From Amblyomma americanum (lineage: Eukaryota > Arthropoda > Arachnida > Ixodida > Ixodidae), in the NCBI RefSeq assembly GCF_052857255.1, contig NC_135502.1:150845311-150909310 (forward strand): a stretch of 64,000 nt of DNA, written 5' to 3'. The notes under the pieces are model-generated. The model did no database searches and was not told the DNA's origin. It was given only the letters and a program-made list of their open reading frames with translations. The stretch's first letter is position 1; each line of letters begins with the position of its first letter. Below, piece after piece: positions 55,938-64,000 of the stretch. The position numbers were made by a program, and so were the translations under genes.

Positions 55938-57042
55938 GTAGGGAGTGTATGAATCCGAAGCAAGCAACCAATTTTCTTTTTCTTGTTATTGATGGTTGGA
56001 ACATCTCTTCTGTCATTTCTAAAATTTCGTGGTGATTTTTGCAAGAATCATTAACACATTTTCTTAAAGCCGAGTAGAAAAAAATGAAAAGTTGACAGCA
56101 CGACACAAAGGGTGGAAGAAAAAGAGAAACCCGCACCCTCATACCAGGAGTGAGTCCAGAGCTGGCCGCTCACCTCCAAGGCTACACAGTAACAACGAGC
56201 ACACTGGCATAGCCTCAGCTCAGCCACTTTCTCTCTCTCCCTCTCTAGTTCTCTCCCCACCTGTTCTGGAGTCCCTTGAGACCCCCTTCCATGCAGCTAG
56301 GTTTTAAAAACACAAATATGAAGTGATGGGCTGCAGGCCAGCATTTTAAGATGATATTACAGCATGAGGACAATGCTTTTATCTTTTTTTCTCTTGTACC
56401 CAGCTCACATGGCACTCCTCATTCAGAGGTATAGCAGAAGGATAACCATGTTATTCTTCTGCAATAATGCCGGTGTCACATGGGACTGCTCGGAGGCTGC
56501 TCCAGCAAAGGCGTTTAATTTCACCAGCCAGAAGAATATAAACAGTCTTATCTAGTGCAGCTGTGAATGCACTCAAAGATGAAACCTTAATTGGACTTGA
56601 CAGCTACCCTTGTAAGCTTCTCTTCTGCGGCCTCTCACTGTAAGTGCAATATTTTAGTGCCTCTATATTTGAGTGCTAAATATGCACCGTCTACTGGAAA
56701 CTACTTCAGGATCTGTTATGTAATAACCTGTGCAAAACAAAGCTAAATGTGCTAAATGACAAAAGGTGAATCCTCAACATAAAACGTTACCTCGGTTAAT
56801 AAACTTGGTGAGTTTTGATGTTTTTTGCCATTTCAATTGCTTGGTGTTGACACTCTGCAAATTCAGTGAATATACTTGCTCTAATACACTTAGAGAAATT
56901 TAGGAGCTTGTATTGACCTGTTTGGCTGAGCCATTCGGCACGCTACCTGACATCACAGTTAAAAAAAGCTTGAAAGAAACTGCAGGTACTATGGACATCA
57001 GATATTTGCTTACGTTCTTCCAATTGATGCCTTAGACATTAA
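55938..57042. other. AT-rich DNA, no recognised gene
   Basis: Contains a pyrimidine tract (TCTCTCTCTCCCTCTCTAG, about 56230-56248) that looks like a splice acceptor, but no convincing exon follows. No named repeat. Confidence 0.35.
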
Positions 57043-57104
57043 TGTACATGAACCACCCCGTGATATTTGCTCTACGACTGGTAAATAATTTATAATTGTC
57101 TTTC
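57043..57104 (+). repeat. 62-bp dispersed repeat, copy 2
   Basis: Counterpart of 2451-2512. It directly precedes the LINE fragment at 57122. Confidence 0.6.
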
Positions 57105-57121
57105 ACGTTTTTCTTTCATTC

Positions 57122-57455
57122 AGTTGTTTTAGTTTGTGAAGTAAAAGCTTGAGACATACCTTGTCGAAAGCCTTTGAAAAGTCTAGAAATATACAGTCAG
57201 CTATTCATGATAGGTCTAGAATATGATGCAATGAATGTGTAAACGATATTAATTGTGTTTCAAAAGATGAGATTTTCGAAGACTGTGTTGCGCAGACGTA
57301 AAAAAAGGAGTTAGGTTCGAGGAAGTTAACAAGGTTGGTGAATATTATATGTTCAAGCATTTTGCAACAACTACTGGTAAGAGATATGGGACGATAATTA
57401 CTAGAGGGAGCTTTGCTGCCGGATTTAACCTTCTTCCTAACCGGTAATTGCTAAT
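57122..57455 (-). pseudogene. CR1/L2-type reverse transcriptase fragment
   Basis: The minus strand encodes SNYRPISLTSSCCKMLEHI, then FLEPNSFF, AQHSFRKSHL and, after frame breaks, DCIFLDFSKAFDKVCL (motif A). The YRPISLTS and LDFSKAFDKV blocks are characteristic of CR1/L2-group RTs. The catalytic YADD region is absent. It is short, frameshifted and unrelated in sequence to the LINE copies in the array. Confidence 0.75.
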
Positions 57456-58369
57456 TTTCCCCCATCTGCTGTCCACATCGAGGCAGCACGTCATAGGCAC
57501 ATCATAGGCATATTGGCAATCCGTGGCCGTACGGTGGCCCATTCTTTCGAGTTCCTTCCCAATAATAGCAATGCGATTCGAGAATAGGTCTAATAATTGC
57601 TCGGTTGTGCCAATTATTGCCCAACATTAGCGTACACCGGTGAACAACATGCAACGATTCACAGCGAGACAGAATGTCCCGCGAACAATGCATACAGCCT
57701 GGGAGACGCTGCCGAATATTGTCCGGGTAGATACGGTGACTATCCGGAGTGGCATACATAATGGCGTACATTGGTCAGTGATGTCATGCGACTTTTACGC
57801 TATGCGTACAGCAGATATATCCTGATATCAGTCGGTCAATATGGTCGTAGTAGTTGGTATGGCTTCCCATCAGTGCATCCGCAATGGACTTGGCTGCCCA
57901 ATATTGCTCCATCGGTTGCGATTGGTAGCCAGTGTAGCACACATCTTGGGATGAGCTGGTGAATATTTTCCCTGCTGTGACGATCACCTAAAAGAAATTG
58001 GATATGCTTGCATATGATGTTCAACATTGTGCTGCTTGTTGCATTGGGCCACAAAAATGTATATATCCCGGCATACTTTGGTTAGTGTTGTCCCTTCAAT
58101 TAGGATGGCTCGTCGACATTGATCATGACACTACTTGGCTTCTACGTGTGATGTCGCGCGAGCCATATATTGTAATATTCTACTTCATAAACCGTGCCCA
58201 CTAGATTTTGCTTAGCCCGCCGGCCTAGAAAAACAAAACAGCTCAAAATGCATCTTTGATTTTAGTCGATATAGCTTTAAGAGGCATGCGCAGTGCGAGC
58301 TCACAAATTAAACAGCGCTGAGCACGGCCGAATAATTTGAGAGCTGTTTGAGAGCCAATCTCGTTATGT
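57456..58369. other. Unrecognised moderately repetitive DNA
   Basis: Contains recurring short pieces such as CCAATATTG/CCAATTATTG and TTGGTA/GGTAGCC that hint at a decayed tandem or MITE-like repeat. Several overlapping open frames in both strands have no recognised domain. I see no RNA gene. Confidence 0.35.
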
Positions 58370-59848
58370 GTATGTCCTGGGAACAAATGCGCTACAAGCG
58401 ACACAAAAAGGACACATACACACGGCACAAGCGCGAACTAACAACTGTTTATTCCATACGGAAGGTGCGTTTATATACGCAGCGTCAGTTTTTGAAAAAA
58501 GCAACCATCCCATCATCAAACACATGACCATCACCACGACACAGCATCTGCACTTATCATGTCAATCTCAGTTTTTGTATGTGCAATAGAAGGAGTGCTT
58601 ACACAGGTTCCATTTTCCGCCTTCTCGATTAAAAATGCTTCGACTATCTCTCTTTCAATCCATTCTTTCTGTTTTCCTCCAATTGTGGTCCTGTGGAAAG
58701 TTGGTGCGCACTTCTTCTTACACCTGCTGCAATGTTGCGCTAGATTTTCCGGGTGGTTAATTTTATCGCAGTCATTGTGATGCTCCAAAAGTCGCGTGTT
58801 GACACATCTTCCCGATTGTCCAATGTATTGTTTTCCGCATGATATTGGTATTCTATATATGATGTTCTTCTGGCATGGTACGAACCTTTCCCTGTGGGCA
58901 ATGTCACATTCCTTGCGCTTGTCACTCTTTCCTTTTGCGTTCACCTTGTTGCACAGGCTTATCAGCTTTTTTGGTGCGCTGAATACAACTTTTACTTGGT
59001 GTTTGTTCGCCACCTTCTTCAATCCGTGCGATACCTTATGTATATACGGTATAACAACCATTCCATCTCTATTACTCTGTTCTGACGACTTTTTTTTCCC
59101 TTCCTCGTCAGGGATTTCAGCACTTTTTCGCCCACTGACGCGATCATGTTGTCAGGGAACCCACTATCGGTCAGCCGACTTATTTGCATGCTGATGCTCT
59201 CAGTCATTTTGTGCTCGCAGGACTTCGTCAGGCTCTGCATCATACACGATTGGGCAACACTCCTTTTGACAAGCTTAGACTGGCTGGAATCATATCGCAT
59301 GATGCTTTTTTCACTTTGTGTATGATACCACCAGCAAGTATGGACAGGGGTTTCCTGTATTTGTAGATCAAGGAATCTTATCATCGCTTTTTCCAGGAGT
59401 TCATACGTGAAGTCAAGGCCATCAAATATGCGTTTAAAAAGCGTGACCATCGCCTCCGCGTCAACCGCGCCTGCTTTTTCCGCACTAAAACAGAGCAAGA
59501 AATCGTCTACATACCGAAAGCATGCCTACACGTTCTTGCCTTCGAGCTCTGGTTTGAGGGTGCGATCCCCATTTGCCATGTACAGGTTCGAAAGCACAGG
59601 GGCCAGACACGAACCAATGCATATGCCGCCTCTCTGTGCGTACACTTTTCCTTCATACTGCACGTACAGGGATCTTAAATATACCAAAAGTAGTTCGAGG
59701 AACCCACTGACGCTCGTCCCCCATTCATTCTGAAACTTCGTCGCTCCGTAGCTGTCGATACTTTCCTCTACTGCAGAAATCGCACCGTCTTGAGGAATTG
59801 AATAAAACATGTCTTTAACGTCCACAGACAAGCACGTCACCGGTGTCC
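58370..59848 (-). mobile_element. Penelope-like element, minus-strand copy of pair B
   Basis: Minus-strand order: SVDVKDMFYSIPQDGAIS (motif A), QRGGICIGSCLAPVLSNLYM (motif B), a TAG stop (59526-59528) just before ACFRYVDDFLLCF (motif C intact), IRFLDLQIQETPVHTCWW, and a frame shift near 59060. A well-preserved C-terminal GIY-YIG region follows (IIYRIPISCGKQYIGQSGR, then LLEHHND, HCSRCKKKCAPTFHR, EWIEREIVEAFLIEK), ending near 58556. The 3' flank holds GCGTTTATATACGCAGCGTC and a CTACAAGCGACACAAAAAGG block shared with the other copy. The nuclease and RT would support terminal-transposition-like insertion. The stop and frameshift inactivate it. Confidence 0.9.
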
Positions 59849-61135
59849 CATTCTGTACGTGAAGTATGAAGGAAAAAAGTACGCACAGAGAGGCGGCATA
59901 TGCATTGGTTCGTGTCTGGCCCCTGTGCTTTCGAACCTGTACATGGCAAAGGGGATCGCACCCTCAAACCAGAGCTCGAAGGCAAGAAAGTGTTGGCATG
60001 CTTTCGGTATGTATGCGATTTCTTGCTCTGTTTTAGTGCCGAAAAAGCAGGCGCGTTTCACGCGGAGGCGATGGTCACGCTTTTTAAACGCATATTTGAT
60101 GGCCTTGACTTCACGTATGAACTCCCGGAAAAAGCGATGATAAGATTCCTTGATCTACAAATACAGGAAACCCCTGTCCATACTAGCTGGTGGTATCATA
60201 CAAAAAGTGAAAAAAGCATCATGCGATATGATTCCAGCCAGTCTAAGCTTGTCAAAAGGAGTGTTGCCCAATCGTGTATGATGCAGAGCCTGACGAAGTC
60301 CTGCGAGCACAAAATGACTGAGAGCATCAGCATGCAAATAAGTCGGCTGACCGACAGTTGGTTCCCTGTAACATGATCGCGTCAGTGGGCGAAAAAGTGC
60401 TGAAATCCCTGACGAGGAAGGAAAAAAAAAGTCGAAAGAACAGAGTAATAGAGAAGGAATGGTTGTTATACCGTATATACATAAGGTATCGCACGGATTG
60501 ATGAACGTGGCGAACAAACACCAAGTGAAAGTTGTATTCAGCGCACCAAAAAAGCTGATAAGCCTGTGCAACAAGGTGAACGCAAAAGCAAAGAGTGACA
60601 AGCGCAAGGAATGTGACATTGCCCACAGGGAAAGGTTCGTACCATGCCAGAAGAACATCATATACAGATTACCAATATCATGCGGAAAACAATACATTGA
60701 ACAATCGGGAAGATGTGTCAACATGCGACTTTTGGAGCATCACAATGACTGCGAAAAAATTAACCACCCGGGAAATCTAGCGCAACATTGCAGCAGGTGT
60801 AAGAAGAAGTGCGCACCAACTTTCCACAGGACCACAATTGGAGGAAAACAGAAAAAAAAGGACTGAAAGAGAGATAGTCGAAGCATTTTTAATCGAGAAA
60901 GCGGAAAATGGAACCTGTGTAAGCACTCCTTCTATTGCACTTACAAAAACTGAGATCGACATGATAAGTTCAGATGCTGTGTCGTGGTGATGGTCATGTG
61001 TTTGATGATGGAATGGTTGCTTTTTTCAAAAACTGACGCTGCGTATATAAACGCACCTTCCGTATTTAATAAACAGTTGTTATTTTGCGCTTGTGCCGTG
61101 TCCTTTTTGTGTCGCTTGTAGCGCATTTGTTCCCA
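59849..61135 (+). mobile_element. Penelope-like element, plus-strand copy of pair B
   Basis: Begins at CTGTACGTGAAGTATGAAGG, after motif A, so it is about 190 bp shorter at its 5' side than its partner. It then reads QRGGICIGSCLAPVLSNLYM (with a frame change near 59950), LACFRYVCDFLLCF where the second aspartate position context is altered (YVDD to YVCD), and IRFLDLQIQETPVHTSWW. A break follows near 60376, then the nuclease region IIYRLPISCGKQYIEQSGR, where the glycine of YIG is replaced by E. A slip in an A-run near 60855 ends the frame early. The 3' flank matches the partner, including GCGTATATAAACGC. Confidence 0.9.
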
Positions 61136-61640
61136 GTATGATCAACCAACTAGCCCCTGTAATAGCTTTGCTGATGTGTATGTCCTCGGATCTTTGATTA
61201 TGAACTTTTTTAGCGCGTGCGCTCCTCTTCGTTCCTCAGTCCGACAGTCTTGCGTCTTCGTCGTCGGCACTGGCCGCACCGCCATCCGCAGCACACAATC
61301 CTCCTTTCTGTCTCTCTCGATTGGCGTGCGCTGGGTTATTTGAGTTTGTTTGAGCCGCCCCCAAGCTCGGGTATAACGAGCGCCGTGGTGGTGGTGGTGG
61401 TGGAAACTTTAATTGCCAAAGATGTAAATGGCGGGTGCAAAGCCCCCTACATGGCACTTCGATGCTCCCTCGCTGTGAGGAGGAGCCCTTACATTTCTCC
61501 ATATTTACTACACTCGAATGCAACTTAATAATGAAGTGGCAGATGCCTCTCAAAGGACCACTCATTGTAATGTGCATGGAGGAGGAGTACACGACCAGCA
61601 ATGTTCATGCGAGTTTTGATGATGACGATGAGATGTGAGC
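61136..61640. other. Mixed sequence with GTG microsatellite
   Basis: A (GTG)n run at about 61386-61402 is followed by GAAACTTTAATTGCC, a combination often seen at the ends of tick LINE or SINE copies read in reverse. The rest is unassigned. Confidence 0.35.
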
Positions 61641-61764
61641 CCGTTAACGGGCCGATGTGAACCATTTAACGTCTTTGTATACAAGCCGAGCACATCGAGC
61701 ACTGCCACAATGAGATTAGCAAAAATGAGAATGACAATGTCTCTGATGAGCTACTGTAGACGCC

Positions 61765-61800
61765 ACGGTGTAGGGCTCCAGATTAATTTCAACCGCATAT
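61765..61800 (-). repeat. Short SINE-body fragment
   Basis: GTGTAGGGCTCCAGATTAATTTCAACC read in reverse matches the GGTCGAAATT...GGAGCCCT body of tick SINEs. Only about 35 bp is recognisable. Confidence 0.35.
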
Positions 61801-63486
61801 GCGCTGACAAAGCACAGGAAAGAGGCCTGTTTTCCACTTCACCTCTATCAACATGTGGCTGCCCTCGCCTGGATTTGACTCAGCTTCCTGCGGAATAGAC
61901 CACAATGGTGTGAATAAATGTCCATCCAAACAACTGTGACGTGACAACTAAAGAACTGAATATGGACAAGTAATGACAAAAAGAAAAGTATATATGCCCT
62001 CTTCACTGCGTGAACATGTCCACCCATCTGAAAAAAAACCAAAATAAAACTAAAAAGATATCAATTGTCACCTTCTGAGGAAATAAACAGCCTAAACTCT
62101 AGTAAACCTTCATTCACAGAAACGAGCTACCTGTCACAAGGCAATGGGTGTGGTAGGCACGCAGCAACCCATTACATAGTGTGCGCCATCCTGATTGGCT
62201 CAGGTTGTCGTACCTTCCATGCAAACAACTTGCGAGGAGAATTATAGAGAAGCATTTGCCACTTCATTCTTGAGTTGTATTGAACGATAGTTTACACAAC
62301 ACAAAAGAAAATACGTACTGCTTTTTAACGGAACACTAAGGACATGTCCACGTATTTTCAGTTTAGTAAAAATATGTTGTACGACCTTTTCTAGCCGTTC
62401 TGTTCCTTCTTCAGCTGGAAAATGTATATTTATTGTTGGGAAAACTGGACGTAAAATGACTATTTTTCTCGCTACTTCATTCACATATATATCTACACTG
62501 AGAAATTCTCTGTCACATCTGCTAGAAAGTGAATAGTGGGAAACCAGTCTTGGCACCACAACAATTTCCTTCAGAAAAGGGCTGGTGGTGGTGATACCTG
62601 TATTCAGTTTTTTACCTTTACCAGCTTAAAAGTTTTTAATGAAAAAACCACTTCGTAAATGGTATGCAGAAATCTGTTGATACATAGCAACTCGAGTTGT
62701 CTTCAGTGATCATTTAAACATGCTACCTAACACTGCACCTCTGGTGTTCACACACTGACAAAAAAAATTAGTGATGAGCTGTCATAAACTGAATTGGTTG
62801 GTCATGTAAAACAGAGGTTGCAAAGACAGTTTACAGCCAAAAATGCCTTGGTTAAGGATAAGAACAGTTTAAAGATACCTTTTAATGCAACAGATTTACA
62901 ATTCATACCAGGTTTTTGAGGGATGTTTACTAGAATTTCAGTCAGCTGTGGGTTATAACAAATACATTGACCTGTGTAAAATTAAGGTTTCTATATTACA
63001 GTCCCATTAAAATGATATCAGTAGAGCAGATTATAGCCAGAACTCTGCAGCACAAAATGTGCAGAAGAGAGGAAGGGGCCTGTGCACACATGTTACATTT
63101 TGGCATGTTTTTAACTTTATGCTAACAACGATTATTGTTCAACATATCTGCTCAGTACCTGCAAGTGTCAAAGGCATCAATCACGATAACAAGGAGAGCT
63201 AGATGAGTTGGTTGTTTCATTCTTTTTTAGAATGAAACAACCAACCTTTTTAGAACAGCACGAAACAATGATGAACTTGTCTTTAAAGCCAAGTGCTATA
63301 TTTCTGATGAGGGCATTTTTGGAGCTTCTCGACTTTCATTTGTATTTTGCATGCCACCGTTATCACATGGGTATCGAAACTTTACATACCAAAAGACATT
63401 ATCTGTCAGTGTCTCATATATTGTGAACAAGATATTTCTTAGCTATAAAAGGGCCTTACAAACTGCGCTGGAAAGCTTCATAACAG
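61801..63486. other. AT-rich DNA, no recognised gene
   Basis: No named repeat or convincing coding frame. A local self-complementary stretch (GGTTGTTTCATTCT, then AGAATGAAACAACC, 63210-63244) forms a strong hairpin. Confidence 0.35.
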
Positions 63487-63610
63487 GATTTTGGAGTATG
63501 TCAGCGACTACTTATTTTTTATGGACAGAAACAATTGGCAACATGGGCTGCAACAAGTTCAAAATGCTGTGAAGAGTATGCTGACAACTCTCCTGGGGAT
63601 TAGTAATCCG
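63487..63610 (+). CDS. Weak candidate exon, unknown protein
   Basis: The frame ILEYVSDYLFFMDRNNWQ, HGLQQVQNAVKSMLTTLLG, ISNPYRVG looks protein-like and lies after an AG (63485-63486), though the upstream tract is not pyrimidine-rich. The frame stays open to 63901 but loses coding character after about 63610, so the right end is approximate. It is not phase-compatible with the candidate exon at 55813-55937. The family is not recognised; chance is possible. Confidence 0.22.
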
Positions 63611-64000
63611 TACAGAGTGGGCCTCGACAAGCTGACCCTGACTGCCGGCTTTGCTAATGACTACAAATGGATAGCCATAACTACCACAACTACTCAGTGC
63701 CACCAGAAGGCAGGGAACCACGAGCAGATGCCAAAACAAATTCCCACCACCTCCCATCTCTCATTTCTTTCTTCAGGTTTGCACAGTACCCCGGTAGTAT
63801 CTCTGATTGAATGTTTCAGGATGGCTGTTTGCATCTGCCAGCCTATTTCATATAGGAGTGGCTTATCCGCTATCATGCTATCAACTACAAGTTCTAAGTA
63901 ACCTGCTTGATATGCAGTAAAAGAAGCTCAATACTTAGCTAAGGCACACAATGCTACCAGCATGATTGTTACTCTACAAGTGTACGCATCAGATTTGTGT

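Noticed and set aside
1..64000. Bacterial or viral origin of the window
   Set aside because: tRNA-derived SINE, non-LTR LINEs, Penelope-like elements and lack of dense coding all point to an arthropod nuclear genome; no viral gene was recognised.

Overview
The window looks like a hard tick (Ixodidae) nuclear genome. The strongest marker is a Ruka-type tRNA-derived SINE at about 4.7 kb with its own target-site duplication. LINEs, Penelope-like elements and AT-rich intron-like DNA carrying only small candidate exons agree with this. I see no rRNA, no prokaryotic gene and no complete host protein-coding gene.

Layout. 1-121: GC-rich repeat edge. 122-948 (-): LINE reverse transcriptase fragment. 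944-2422: element with two inverted arms of about 430 bp. 2.4-8.4 kb: AT-rich DNA with a Ruka SINE (4735-4979), a second SINE remnant and candidate small exons (7616-7752, 8219-8375). 8.57-11.2 kb: two Penelope-like copies head to head. 11.2-12.85 kb: AT-rich DNA, then a GC-rich 25-bp minisatellite. 12,853-55,498: the dominant structure, a tandem array of about 60-65 units of about 466 bp. 55.5-57.1 kb: unique DNA with a candidate exon (55813-55937). 57.1-57.5 kb (-): LINE RT fragment. 58.37-61.13 kb: a second head-to-head Penelope-like pair. 61.1-64 kb: mostly unrecognised.

The array. Each unit carries, on the minus strand, a tRNA-like Pol III cassette (A-box-like, B-box-like, a 72-nt cloverleaf and a T-run terminator). 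On the plus strand it carries a divergent 53-codon ORF that starts roughly 150 bp away. Between them lies a conserved segment that in many units contains a CRE-like palindrome (TGACGTA-G-TACGTCA). At least ten units keep the ORF open from ATG to stop, but many others are broken. The tRNA-like sequence has G at position 33 and usually G at position 58, so it is probably not a decoding tRNA. I do not recognise this unit.

History of the array. A 4.8-kb LINE inserted at 14,838-19,631 and is flanked by a 16-bp target duplication lying inside a tRNA-like segment. A 4.5-kb CR1/L2-like LINE sits at 27,001-31,498. A 14.58-kb segment that includes this second LINE was then tandemly duplicated (25,737-40,315 and 40,316-54,895), with 2 bp of junction microhomology and only about seven differences seen by eye. 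This is either a very recent duplication or an assembly artefact. An older 1.8-kb four-unit block is also repeated.

All transposon ORFs seen are broken. No gene here can be given a firm host function.
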